Positions 25,135-33,254 of a stretch of DNA of 64,000 nucleotides are shown here, one piece after another; within the stretch, counting starts at the first letter, position 1; each line of letters opens with the position of its first letter. The DNA lies in the NCBI GenBank assembly GCA_001897855.1, contig MKUO01000018.1, forward strand, positions 227,463 to 291,462, in the 5' to 3' direction. Made by a program: the position numbers and the translations under genes. Below the pieces are notes generated by a model. It saw only the letters and a program-made list of their open reading frames with translations, had not been told where the DNA came from and did no database searches. This stretch comes from Bacteroidetes bacterium 43-93 (GTDB taxonomy: Bacteria; Bacteroidota; Bacteroidia; Chitinophagales; Chitinophagaceae).

Positions 25135-26727
25135 ATGCGATCTATTTTTACCGTCGTGTTAATTCTACTGTGCCTATCAACAGGTGCTCAAACATTCAAT
25201 CACTTTGATCTATATCACGGATTAAAAGATGGCGATCCTGGCAGTTTCTGTGTATTGGGAGACAAAATGCTATTCGCAGCCCAAGATAGTAACGGCCGGG
25301 AATTATGGATTACTGACGGAACCCGGCAAGGTACATACATGCTGAAAGATATAGTACCCGGACAATCTCCATCCTGGCCCAGCACATTTGTCACATTAAA
25401 TGGTAAAGCGTACTTTTTGGCAGCTGACCAGGCGTTAAACACAAACGTATGGACTACTGACGGCACTCCTGCCAATACATTTATGGTCAAAGGTGTCGGT
25501 TTTTTCAACAACTCGGGAGTATTGGGAGACCTGACCGTGTACAACAATAAACTATATTTTTTTTTACAAGACTCTATAGTTGCATTGTATGAGTCTGACG
25601 GTACACCTTCCGGTACGCATATAGTGAAATCTGGCGGACAATCATGGATAGTTGCTTCTTCCAATTTCTGCGAGTACGGTGGCAAATTATACTTCCAAAT
25701 GTCAGATGGCATTAATGGAACACAGCTATGGTATACAGATGGTACCGAGGCAGGCACACAAATGTTATACAGGCCGGAAATAACTTTTACAAGTAGTAAA
25801 AGTCCTATGAAGATCAGGGTTTGTAACAATAAAATGTTTTACCTGGGCACCGACACGCTTCATGGTACTGAGCTTTGGGTAAGCGATGGCTCCGTTCAGG
25901 GCACACACATGGTCAAAGACCTCTACGCCGGGAAACTACCGGGTATTAATATGGATGGCGTTGTGTATAATGGCAAATTATATTTCCAGGGATATGACAG
26001 CACGCATAAAGGTCTATTCAGTAGTGACGGTACAGATACAGGCACACAACACATAGCTACACTGAGTTTTGTAGGAACCAACGAATACTCAGCAATTTAT
26101 AGCGGCCGCCTTTATTTCATGGCTCATGATAGCATCGGCTCATCTTGTGTATATAGTACTGACGGGTCAATCGCAGGCACTTACAGGCTTACAGATAGTT
26201 CGGGTAAAGATTTCCTGGAGCCTACGATGTTTGTCTATGACAACCACTTGTATATACAACCATTATTTAACCGTTCGTCCTCACCGGGTTTAATACGCAG
26301 TGATGGTACAGTAGCTAACACATATACAATACTCAAGGGATATATCAATCCACGCTACGCACTATCACAATGGAATAGCTATTTTCAGGAATATAAAGGT
26401 AAAATGTGGTTTGGCGGCTGTTTCGATTCCACAGGTAAGGAACTATGGTCGTTCACAGATTCTACCAACTCTATTACTAATATCAGCAACGTAACATCCT
26501 TCTCCATCTACCCCAATCCAAACAATGGCAATTTTACAATAAATACAGGCAATCCGTTTTTTGATGGCATAGCTACAGCATATGACATGACAGGGCGAGT
26601 GGTCATCAGCAAAGCAATACATGGTGCAACCCACACCCTGCAACTACCCATCGCTGCCAAAGGCATTTACCTTATCAAACTACAAAGCGGTGATGCTGTA
26701 AGTACAAGAAAGATATTGGTGGAGTGA
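25135..26727 (+). CDS. Secreted ELWxxDGT-repeat protein with T9SS sorting domain
   Basis: A 530-aa protein with signal peptide MRSIFTVVLILLCLSTGAQ, about eight ELWxxDGT-type repeats (ELWITDGTRQGT, QLWYTDGTEAGT, ELWVSDGSVQGT) and a C-terminal T9SS type A domain from SIYPNPNNGNFTI to RKILVE. The sorting domain is nearly identical in DNA to that of the frameshifted gene before it, including an exact 60-bp run. It has its own promoter-like site upstream. Surface or secreted location expected; function unknown. Confidence 0.85.
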   Translation: MRSIFTVVLILLCLSTGAQTFNHFDLYHGLKDGDPGSFCVLGDKMLFAAQDSNGRELWITDGTRQGTYMLKDIVPGQSPSWPSTFVTLNGKAYFLAADQALNTNVWTTDGTPANTFMVKGVGFFNNSGVLGDLTVYNNKLYFFLQDSIVALYESDGTPSGTHIVKSGGQSWIVASSNFCEYGGKLYFQMSDGINGTQLWYTDGTEAGTQMLYRPEITFTSSKSPMKIRVCNNKMFYLGTDTLHGTELWVSDGSVQGTHMVKDLYAGKLPGINMDGVVYNGKLYFQGYDSTHKGLFSSDGTDTGTQHIATLSFVGTNEYSAIYSGRLYFMAHDSIGSSCVYSTDGSIAGTYRLTDSSGKDFLEPTMFVYDNHLYIQPLFNRSSSPGLIRSDGTVANTYTILKGYINPRYALSQWNSYFQEYKGKMWFGGCFDSTGKELWSFTDSTNSITNISNVTSFSIYPNPNNGNFTINTGNPFFDGIATAYDMTGRVVISKAIHGATHTLQLPIAAKGIYLIKLQSGDAVSTRKILVE

Positions 26728-26800
26728 TAATAACCACCGGTTAAAGCTGATTGCGGTATGCAAAAACAGTGATAACTTAGGTATATAAGAGCTATTGTAT

Positions 26801-28396
26801 ATGCTTAAATACCTGCTTGTCATACTGCTATTAGTGCGTGTAAGTGTATCTGCACAGCCGGTAACACTTACCTGTTTCGATCTCTTGCCAGGGCCACTTG
26901 GTTCTGTACCCCAATATATGGCATCCTGCAACGGAAAGATGCTGTTTACCTGCGAAGCCGATTCTAATTCCGGGCGGGAATTATGGATAAGCGACGGTAC
27001 GCTGCCGGGCACACATTTGCTGAAAGATATACGCAAGGGCGCAAACAGTAGCTGGCCATTATGCATCACGGGTGCTAACGACAAGGTGTTTTTTATCGCG
27101 GTCGAAAAAAACTACAATTCACAGCTTTGGGTAAGCGATGGCACCGAAGCAGGCACCCGCCGTATAAGCAATATCGATACCAACAACATCAATGGTGGTG
27201 TTTATCCACCGCTTACCGTCCAGGGCGGCAAGGCATTTTTCTGGGGCTCAGACAGCATACACAGGCAGGCTCTTTGGGTAAGCGACGGAACGGTAGCAGG
27301 TACTCAATTGGTATTGTCGCTTAACAATGCTGATAACGCTGCCTTTACAGACTTTATAGCTTGCCGGGGGAAAATGTATTTTATGGCACGATACCCAACC
27401 GGCTTTACAGAACTATGGGCAACAGATGGCACCCCTGCGGGCACTACCAGGATAGATACACTGCACACTACTTCTCTTATTTACCAGCACCTGGCTAGCT
27501 GCAACAATTTATTGTTTTTTATGGGCGAGGATAATACGCATGGCCTGGAACCATGGGTATCTGATGGCACCGCTGCCGGCACGCACATGATAACAGACCT
27601 CAACCCCGGCCCCGCGCAGGGGTACATGGGCTCTGCATTTTACGCTTACAATGGCCGTACCTATTTCTTTGGCGACGATGGCCGGCAAAAAGGTTTGTAC
27701 GCCACCGATGGTACGGCTGCCGGTACGCAATTTATAACAACAACCACCGGTGCATTTGGCTGGGATTATACAACCGTATATAAAGACAAGCTCTACTTTA
27801 TTGGCGATAGTGCCGCTATAAGCGTAACCAACGGAACAAAAGAAGGCACTTACCCGTTAAGAGATTCCGCAGGCCGCCTAATGTATCCTTCTTTATTGCA
27901 TGAATATAAAGGTAACCTATACATACTTACTGCTGAAGGCTGGCGCCACGGGCTTTACAGAACGTCCGGCAACGATACGGTAGAAACATTAAAAGAAGGA
28001 TTGGTAGTAAGTCCGTGGATATACTATGCAAAGCAATTCTTCGAATACGATGATGCGCTTTGGATAAACGACTGGATGGATAGCAGCGGTGCGGAGCTGT
28101 GGCGCATATATGACACCACCACTATTGTAAAACAACCCACCCTACCCTTTGCTATATACCCCAACCCCAATCATGGCAGCTTCACCATCAGCACAGCCGA
28201 TAGTAATTTCACAGGCCGCATACATATCTGCGATGTTGCAGGCAGGGCTGTATACTATAACAATCATGTTTCAGGTGCTACTATCCATGTTACCATACCC
28301 GGTGCTGCAGCAGGTGTATACTTCCTCACCATGCAGGATATCTCTAACCCTAAAACCAGCAGAACTATCAATAGCTATAAGATAGTGGTATGGTAA
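26801..28396 (+). CDS. Secreted ELWxxDGT-repeat protein with T9SS sorting domain
   Basis: A 531-aa protein started at the ATG of MLKYLLVILLLVRVSVSAQ (a TTG two codons earlier is possible). It carries ELWISDGTLPGT, QLWVSDGTEAGT, ALWVSDGTVAGT, ELWATDGTPAGT, PWVSDGTAAGT and further repeats, then a sorting domain from AIYPNPNHGSFTI. This domain is more diverged than in the two preceding genes and ends KIVVW. Last gene of the array. Confidence 0.85.
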   Translation: MLKYLLVILLLVRVSVSAQPVTLTCFDLLPGPLGSVPQYMASCNGKMLFTCEADSNSGRELWISDGTLPGTHLLKDIRKGANSSWPLCITGANDKVFFIAVEKNYNSQLWVSDGTEAGTRRISNIDTNNINGGVYPPLTVQGGKAFFWGSDSIHRQALWVSDGTVAGTQLVLSLNNADNAAFTDFIACRGKMYFMARYPTGFTELWATDGTPAGTTRIDTLHTTSLIYQHLASCNNLLFFMGEDNTHGLEPWVSDGTAAGTHMITDLNPGPAQGYMGSAFYAYNGRTYFFGDDGRQKGLYATDGTAAGTQFITTTTGAFGWDYTTVYKDKLYFIGDSAAISVTNGTKEGTYPLRDSAGRLMYPSLLHEYKGNLYILTAEGWRHGLYRTSGNDTVETLKEGLVVSPWIYYAKQFFEYDDALWINDWMDSSGAELWRIYDTTTIVKQPTLPFAIYPNPNHGSFTISTADSNFTGRIHICDVAGRAVYYNNHVSGATIHVTIPGAAAGVYFLTMQDISNPKTSRTINSYKIVVW

Positions 28397-28403
28397 AACA
28401 AAA

Positions 28404-28426
28404 AGGCCCCGCAAATTGCGAGGCCT
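28404..28426 (-). terminator. Terminator of the cold-shock gene
   Basis: On the minus strand aggcctcgcaa pairs with the following tgcggggcct and is followed by TTTTTGTTTTA. It lies 22 bp beyond the cold-shock stop and 8 bp after the convergent ELWxxDGT gene. Confidence 0.7.
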
Positions 28427-28448
28427 GTAAATGACTGATATGATTAGA

Positions 28449-28640
28449 TTAGATAACTCTTACGTTAACTGCATTTAAACCCTTCGGACCATTTTGTAAC
28501 TCGTAGGATACTGCGCTGTTTTCGAAGATCTCGTCTATAAGACCTGAAACGTGCACAAATACATCCTGACCACCTGTTGAAGGTGTAATGAAACCAAAAC
28601 CTTTAGTTTCATTGAAAAATTTTACTTTGCCTTCTTGCAT
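28449..28640 (-). CDS. CspA-family cold-shock protein
   Basis: A 63-aa single cold-shock domain that binds single-stranded nucleic acid and acts as an RNA chaperone. RNP1 is KGFGFI (residues 13-18) and RNP2 is VFVHVS (27-32). A perfect -7 element (TATATTTG at 28667-28674 on the minus strand) lies upstream and a terminator downstream, so it is probably monocistronic. It opens a group of small nucleic-acid-binding genes. Confidence 0.95.
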   Translation of the reverse strand: MQEGKVKFFNETKGFGFITPSTGGQDVFVHVSGLIDEIFENSAVSYELQNGPKGLNAVNVRVI

Positions 28641-28666
28641 AAAAATTGAAATAAATTAATAAAGTG

Positions 28667-28674
28667 CAAATATA
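28667..28674 (-). promoter_or_regulatory. -7 element of the cold-shock gene
   Basis: CAAATATA on the plus strand reads TATATTTG on the minus strand, 26 bp before the ATG. No clear -33 TTTG is seen. Confidence 0.4.
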
Positions 28675-28729
28675 CTAAACTTATTAGAATATTTGGCATT
28701 TATTTTAAAATAGCCTGCAAATTAACATT

Positions 28730-29029
28730 TCATATCAGCTTGTAGTGCTCCTGTTGCATGATCTCGGTATACGCTTTGTCGATAAACTGCTCTGCGGCTA
28801 TACTTCTTACCTGGCCGTTATCCGAGAACAAAGGTGTGTATGCTCCGGCGGTTATTAAAGAGCGTAATTCAAATTTGCGCAAACGCAGCCAGTTAGGTAT
28901 GCTGCTTAATTCACCCGTCACTTCGCAATATATAGTATGAACATTTTCATCAGTGATCATATCATACATCAGCTCTACAGAACTAGCTTGCTTATTTACA
29001 TCAAATGCAACTGTTATCAGTTTATTCAT
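28730..29029 (-). CDS. Small protein of unknown function
   Basis: A 99-aa cytoplasmic protein starting MNKLITVAFDVNKQASSVEL. No motif is recognised. It lies between the cold-shock gene and an RRM protein on the same strand, with gaps of about 75-90 bp, so it may belong to the same stress-related group by position only. Confidence 0.6.
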   Translation of the reverse strand: MNKLITVAFDVNKQASSVELMYDMITDENVHTIYCEVTGELSSIPNWLRLRKFELRSLITAGAYTPLFSDNGQVRSIAAEQFIDKAYTEIMQQEHYKLI

Positions 29030-29104
29030 AATTATTTGTTTTACTGATTATACTCTAAAAGACGGTACACTAAAATGCAAACCTTTCTAAGTTGCCACCA
29101 CGCC

Positions 29105-29371
29105 CTATTGGCCCGGATACTTCCACTTACTGTTATCCTTTGCTTCTGTAACAGTTATTACCTGCTCCAGGTACATCGTGTTATTCAAGCCTGCTATTGC
29201 AGCCTTTGCACTTGCAGCACTTTCAATATCTACAAAGGCAAAGATATTGGGGTCAGAAGAGTACCTCGATCCTCCAAGCCTTGCTGACGATATTTCACCG
29301 TATTGTGACAATAATTGTACAAGTTCTGATTCTGTAACCTGGCGTTTAAGATTACCAATAAATAAGCGCAT
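29105..29371 (-). CDS. RRM-domain RNA-binding protein
   Basis: An 88-aa protein that is a single RNA recognition motif. RNP2 is LFIGNL at residues 3-8 and RNP1 is represented by FAFVDIES around residue 45, preceded by the usual loop. A short basic tail (DNSKWKYPGQ) follows. Such single-RRM proteins in bacteria are thought to bind RNA, often under cold or stress. A second, more diverged RRM gene lies 400 bp upstream. Confidence 0.9.
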   Translation of the reverse strand: MRLFIGNLKRQVTESELVQLLSQYGEISSARLGGSRYSSDPNIFAFVDIESAASAKAAIAGLNNTMYLEQVITVTEAKDNSKWKYPGQ

Positions 29372-29532
29372 AAAAAAAGTGTTTAAGTCGGCAAAAAGAA
29401 ACTAAGGAAAGAAATCAAAAAGCCAATGTGAAAAACCGAAGGTACATATAATAATGCCGGCTACCTAAATAAAAGATAATCTCTTAACCGGGAGAATATT
29501 GTAGCCCTTGCAATTTTTTATAACACCACGCC

Positions 29533-29748
29533 TTATTGCACTATATCCGATGAGCTGAATATCTCGCAAATATATTTCTCGAAATAGCGATCGGGGGAAT
29601 ATGCATTCAGCAAGGAAAAATAAACGGTGGATGGAACATTTTTATACTGTTTCTTATTACCGTTTTTAAAAACGATCTCCAACACGTGTGTGTTGGTATC
29701 ATATTCTGCAGATAATAAATCCGAAAAAAGAAGTTGGGTGTGGCTCAT
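29533..29748 (-). CDS. KTSC-domain protein
   Basis: A 71-aa protein. VLEIVFKNGNKKQYKNVPST followed by VYFSLLNAYSPDRYFEKYI matches the KTSC domain, a small fold found with nucleic-acid-related proteins. Here it is the whole protein. It lies between two RRM genes on the same strand. Its molecular role is unknown. Confidence 0.75.
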   Translation of the reverse strand: MSHTQLLFSDLLSAEYDTNTHVLEIVFKNGNKKQYKNVPSTVYFSLLNAYSPDRYFEKYICEIFSSSDIVQ

Positions 29749-29771
29749 TAGTTTGTTCTTACCGAAAATAT

Positions 29772-30020
29772 TTATCCCGCTATAGTAACTCCTGCCACGT
29801 TACCTAGTATCTTACTGTTGTTTAGCTGTTCTATTGCCCTGTGGGCGGCGGCATCGTCCTCTATATCCAAAAAGACATAACCGTGGGCGATAGGACTATC
29901 AAAATTCCTCACAAACATGATCTTACTAACATGTTTGATCTCATAGCCGGCAAAGAAAGTCATTATATCCGCAGGGCAGGTCATGTCATTCAGATTATCA
30001 ACACGTATCGTCAAAGTCAC
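29772..30020 (-). CDS. Diverged RRM-like protein
   Basis: An 82-aa protein starting with GTG. TIRVDNLNDM resembles RNP2, and HGYVFLDIEDDAAAHRAIEQLNN resembles RNP1 plus the second helix of an RNA recognition motif. The RNP aromatic residues are only partly kept, so RNA binding is less certain than for the gene at 29105. It ends 24 bp before the KTSC gene. Confidence 0.7.
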   Translation of the reverse strand: MTLTIRVDNLNDMTCPADIMTFFAGYEIKHVSKIMFVRNFDSPIAHGYVFLDIEDDAAAHRAIEQLNNSKILGNVAGVTIAG

Positions 30021-30051
30021 ACTGTTTTAATGGTGATGGGAAAGGGAAATA

Positions 30052-30276
30052 TTATGCACGGGGCTTGCTCTTGCTTATACTCAGGTCTATCGGCCGTTCA
30101 ATAATGTAAGAGCCATACTCATAAAGCCTCGCAGCATCCAGCACCGCTTCAGAATTAGTTGCGTATACACCCGCTACCTGCTTGTCTTTGATTACCAGGT
30201 GCTTACCTTGATACTTCGTTATAAAATCGCTCCTGTTCGCTTTATAATAGGCAATATTCGCTTCTATATGATCCAT
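30052..30276 (-). CDS. DUF5678-like small protein
   Basis: A 74-aa protein. YYKANRSDFITKYQGKHLVI and KDKQVAGVYATNSEAVLDAA match the pattern of DUF5678 (a short alpha-beta protein). A basic tail SKSKPRA follows. Function unknown. First gene of the minus-strand group of small RNA- or stress-related genes. Confidence 0.65.
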   Translation of the reverse strand: MDHIEANIAYYKANRSDFITKYQGKHLVIKDKQVAGVYATNSEAVLDAARLYEYGSYIIERPIDLSISKSKPRA

Positions 30277-30437
30277 ACTACAATTCCGTTTACTCGTTAT
30301 ATAGTAAAGGTATGGTTATATTGTATTAAATAAAAATATTGTTTCAATTTTTGTACGTTTTATTTATTTTTTGAAATAATCTATAACGCGGTAAGCGCGA
30401 AACGCAACGCTTGAAAAATAGGCGTACCTTTATATAC

Positions 30438-30632
30438 ATGAAGGACATAGGTAAGATACGGATAGAGCTATGCAAGATGAATTGCAGGGTGCATCTGGTA
30501 CTACCTGAGATCAAAAAAACAGGAAATGGATTGGAATACAGTACCTGTTGCGATGATTTCAGAAAAAAACTGGAAGCGCGATATCACGAGTTGTGGAACG
30601 AGCCGGAAACCAAACCAAGGTCTGTAAGATAA
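30438..30632 (+). CDS. Small protein of unknown function
   Basis: A 64-aa protein started at MKDIGKIRIELCKMNCRVHL; the upstream TTG start at 30411 would only add a poor leader. It is basic with three to four cysteines (LCKMNC, STCCDD). A promoter-like TACCTTTA ends six bases before the ATG. No family recognised. Confidence 0.5.
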   Translation: MKDIGKIRIELCKMNCRVHLVLPEIKKTGNGLEYSTCCDDFRKKLEARYHELWNEPETKPRSVR

Positions 30633-30740
30633 GCAGGCAAAAACAGTTGCGGCCATCACAATACATATTTTAGCAAACGCCGGTTTAAATGCACTACCTT
30701 TAGCGGGGATGGGTGTTCTATCTCTTAAAACATTAAGATA

Positions 30741-30932
30741 ATGACGGCTGAAGTATTGAAAAACTGGAATAAGATGAAGGGCCACTTGAAACGCGAATTC
30801 CCCATGCTAACCAATAATGATGTAGCACAACGTACCGGTAAAGACGAGCAAATGCTGCAAAACATTCTGTTCAAAACCGGCAAAAGCGAAGAAGAGATGA
30901 CAACTTTTTTGAACGAGATACTGGCGAAATAA
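30741..30932 (+). CDS. CsbD-like stress protein
   Basis: A 63-aa protein. NWNKMKGHLKREFPMLTNND followed by a GKDEQMLQNIL and a GKSEEEMTTFL segment matches the CsbD fold (small helical general-stress protein). A perfect 13-bp terminator hairpin lies 20 bp downstream. Stress induction is known for family members; here it is inferred. Confidence 0.75.
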   Translation: MTAEVLKNWNKMKGHLKREFPMLTNNDVAQRTGKDEQMLQNILFKTGKSEEEMTTFLNEILAK

Positions 30933-30952
30933 GTTTAAAAAAAACATAAAAG

Positions 30953-30981
30953 AAAGAGGCTGCAATTGTTGCAGCCTCTTT
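30953..30981. terminator. Bidirectional terminator
   Basis: Perfect 13-bp stem aaagaggctgcaa/ttgcagcctcttt with loop ttg, located between the convergent CsbD-like and T9SS genes. T-rich sequence follows on both strands. Confidence 0.85.
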
Positions 30982-31002
30982 GCTTTTTATTGCAGTATAA
31001 TA

Positions 31003-31884
31003 TCATCGCCTTACCACAAACCTCTTCTGCGCTACAGCGTCATCGGTTGTGTATCGTAACAGGTAAGTGCCATTGGGCAGGTTTATGGGTATATTATCTG
31101 TAGTAAGCGCTGCGTTATATAATTGCCTGCCGAGTGCATCATAAATGCTTACCTGCGGTGTATGCGTCACTATCTTTTTGCTGTTTATATACAACTTGTT
31201 TGTGCAGGGGTTGGGGTAAATGTTGATGAGGGTATTATCTTGTTTTAGGTTTGCAATACCCTCCCAATATCCTTCCAGCAGAATATTATCAATAGCCCAT
31301 CCGTCTTTATGGGTATCTATACTATCAGATATAAAGGTGAATCGATAGCTGATGGAATCAGTATTTGGGTAAAACATCAGTTCGCCTAGCATAATAGATG
31401 CATGCACCCATGTATTGGTAGAAGTATCCAATCTGAGCGAATCGGCCGACCAGATCAGCAAATGTTTAGTAATGTCTTTCCATGTCTTGCCGGTATCGGT
31501 TGAATATTCCAATGTAGCTTTATCTCCTGAGTCCTTTTGCATGAAATAGTCAAAGCTCAAAATTGGTATCCCATTCCATCCCCAATAGGAAGGGAAATGA
31601 TGGCGGATAATAAAAACAGAAGTATCATTAGAGGGATAGGGGTACAGAGTATCAGTTATAATGGCATTAGGAACGCTTGCAGCAGAATCACAGCCGGCTT
31701 TTTGAGGGCGCCCTATCTGCCATACATTATGCTTATAGTGCATTGTATCAATTACCAGATGATAACCAACAGAATCTGTTGTCTTATCGAAACTACATTG
31801 CCAATAACCGGGGTATCGAAATTGCGCATTTGCCGCTGTTACCGTAAGCAACAGGCACAAAAAAAGTAGTAAAGTTTTTTGCAT
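31003..31884 (-). CDS. T9SS type A sorting-domain protein
   Basis: A 293-aa secreted protein started at MQKTLLLFLCLLLTVTAANA. Residues about 25-210 form a beta-sandwich-like region with WDFD-type features (SFDYFMQKDSGDKATLEYST, DGWAIDNILLEG), similar to MAM or laminin-G-like adhesion modules. The C-terminal 75 residues (INIYPNPCTNKLYI ... KRFVVRR) are a T9SS sorting domain. The longer frame from 31953 is rejected because it precedes the signal peptide. Confidence 0.8.
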   Translation of the reverse strand: MQKTLLLFLCLLLTVTAANAQFRYPGYWQCSFDKTTDSVGYHLVIDTMHYKHNVWQIGRPQKAGCDSAASVPNAIITDTLYPYPSNDTSVFIIRHHFPSYWGWNGIPILSFDYFMQKDSGDKATLEYSTDTGKTWKDITKHLLIWSADSLRLDTSTNTWVHASIMLGELMFYPNTDSISYRFTFISDSIDTHKDGWAIDNILLEGYWEGIANLKQDNTLINIYPNPCTNKLYINSKKIVTHTPQVSIYDALGRQLYNAALTTDNIPINLPNGTYLLRYTTDDAVAQKRFVVRR

Positions 31885-32008
31885 AGAAAGGAGTTTTAAG
31901 AGTTTAATAAAGATACATGAAATAATTTCACATTCATTCCTATTCTGTAACATTTATCACACTACAACGCTGGCAGGGTGGCTAACTTTACAAACAATCG
32001 TATATAGT

Positions 32009-32626
32009 ATGTTTGATGCAAAAGCGCACTGGGAGCAGATATACAATACCAAAGCTATTACAGATTTTAGCTGGTATCAACAGGTACCCGAAACTTCTCT
32101 TGCTTTCATCCGCGAGTTCAACGTACCATTAGACGCAAAGATCATTGACGTAGGCGGCGGTGATGGCTATTTTGTAGATCACCTGCTGGCACTGGGTTAT
32201 ACCAATATCACTGTGCTGGATATCTCTGAGGCAGCCATTCATCGTGCACAGCAGAGGCTGGGCGACAAGGCAAAACAGGTGCACTGGATAGTAGCAGATG
32301 CGGCTACGTTTGTTCCGCAGCAGCAGTACGATTTCTGGCACGATAGGGCAGCCTTTCACTTCCTTACCGGCGAGGCAGATATAAAACACTATGTAGCCAC
32401 TATCAAAAAAGGATTGTCACCCAACGGCATCCTCGTAATTGGCACTTTCTCTGAGCAGGGCCCTAAAAAATGCAGTGGCATTGAGATCAGGCAATATTCA
32501 GAGCAGAGCCTGTCAGAAAAATTACAAGCTTATTTCCAAAAGATCAGGTGTATTACTACAGACCACACCACACCGTCCAACGCGATACAGAATTTCATTT
32601 TCTGTAGTTTCCGCCCCGCAGCATGA
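32009..32626 (+). CDS. Class I SAM-dependent methyltransferase
   Basis: A 205-aa enzyme. Motif I reads IIDVGGGDGYFVDHLLALGY, followed by VLDISEAAIHRAQ and the motif FWHDRAAFHFL. The HW...WYQ start (FDAKAHWEQIYNTKAITDFSWYQ) is typical of a family related to tellurite and thiopurine methyltransferases. The substrate is unknown. Single gene, no neighbours in the same direction within 60 bp. Confidence 0.85.
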   Translation: MFDAKAHWEQIYNTKAITDFSWYQQVPETSLAFIREFNVPLDAKIIDVGGGDGYFVDHLLALGYTNITVLDISEAAIHRAQQRLGDKAKQVHWIVADAATFVPQQQYDFWHDRAAFHFLTGEADIKHYVATIKKGLSPNGILVIGTFSEQGPKKCSGIEIRQYSEQSLSEKLQAYFQKIRCITTDHTTPSNAIQNFIFCSFRPAA

Positions 32627-32680
32627 CAATAATCATTCTCTAAAATGTCTGTCGTCAATGCGCGGGGTACATCGCCATAT

Positions 32681-32688
32681 TAGCTTTG
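32681..32688 (+). promoter_or_regulatory. -7 element TAGCTTTG directly before a start codon
   Basis: A perfect TAnnTTTG ends four bases before the ATG at 32693, implying a leaderless or nearly leaderless transcript. Confidence 0.45.
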
Positions 32689-32692
32689 CTAT

Positions 32693-32917
32693 ATGGACGT
32701 GTACAGGGTAACATTTGATAATAACAGGGCAGTATCGGCGACTAAGACAGACGTAGCTAAGCATGGAGATATAGCGCTATACCCCAATGATATGGTAAAC
32801 TGGTATGCAGTGGAATGCGAATCGGAACAGATGGCCATCATTGTGGCGCAGAGTGTGGTGAACGAGATGTGGCGGCAGCTACACTTTAATGCACCGCTAC
32901 CTGACGGCCTTTGCTGA
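32693..32917 (+). CDS. Small protein of unknown function
   Basis: A 74-aa protein starting MDVYRVTFDNNRAVSATKTD. It has no signal peptide and a Trp/Tyr-containing middle (NDMVNWYAVECESEQMA). No family recognised. A perfect -7 element lies just before the start, and a terminator lies 80 bp downstream, which supports a real one-gene transcript. Confidence 0.6.
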   Translation: MDVYRVTFDNNRAVSATKTDVAKHGDIALYPNDMVNWYAVECESEQMAIIVAQSVVNEMWRQLHFNAPLPDGLC

Positions 32918-32999
32918 CAAACATCATATTTTTTGTGCAATGGCTAAACGAACTTTACCCTGTGGCGTGAATTAGTAAGAAATGTGTTTCGTTTATCAG

Positions 33000-33032
33000 C
33001 CCCTTTCTTTTCGTGGAAAGGGGATATTTTTT
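33000..33032 (+). terminator. Rho-independent terminator
   Basis: cccctttc pairs with gaaagggg (33016-33023), followed by atattttttt. It lies 80 bp after the small gene at 32693. Confidence 0.7.
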
Positions 33033-33045
33033 TGCAAAAAAGAAA

Positions 33046-33062
33046 GGCAGCCCGAAGCTGCC
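33046..33062 (-). terminator. Minus-strand terminator-like hairpin
   Basis: On the minus strand ggcagc-ttcgg-gctgcc is followed by TTTCTTTTTTGC. No minus-strand gene lies upstream of it, so it is either antisense to the ligD leader or ends an unseen transcript. Confidence 0.55.
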
Positions 33063-33254
33063 CTATCCGTGGTTGCAACAAAAAATGCTTTTACCCTATA
33101 AAACTATCCGTTTCAGCGACATATGCAAGCATTTAAGGAAGAATATTAACCTGCGGGCTAAATTTCTTTTTATCGCACCATTTATAATACCCAGCATAGT
33201 TAACGATAACACTGGCATGAACTTTTAAAATCATATATTTCAACTTATTGGCTT

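Larger units (their letters stand above)
32918..33254. other. Intergenic region with opposed terminators
   Basis: No gene seen. It holds a plus-strand terminator (33000-33032), a minus-strand terminator-like hairpin (33046-33062), and about 190 bp of AT-rich sequence before ligD. TATATTTC at 33234-33241 may be the ligD -7 element. A 71-codon frame at 33013 crosses both hairpins and is not considered coding. Confidence 0.5.

Noticed and set aside
33013-33228. 71-codon open frame on the plus strand
   Set aside because: It crosses two terminator hairpins, has no recognisable domain and shows a lysine-rich low-quality composition.
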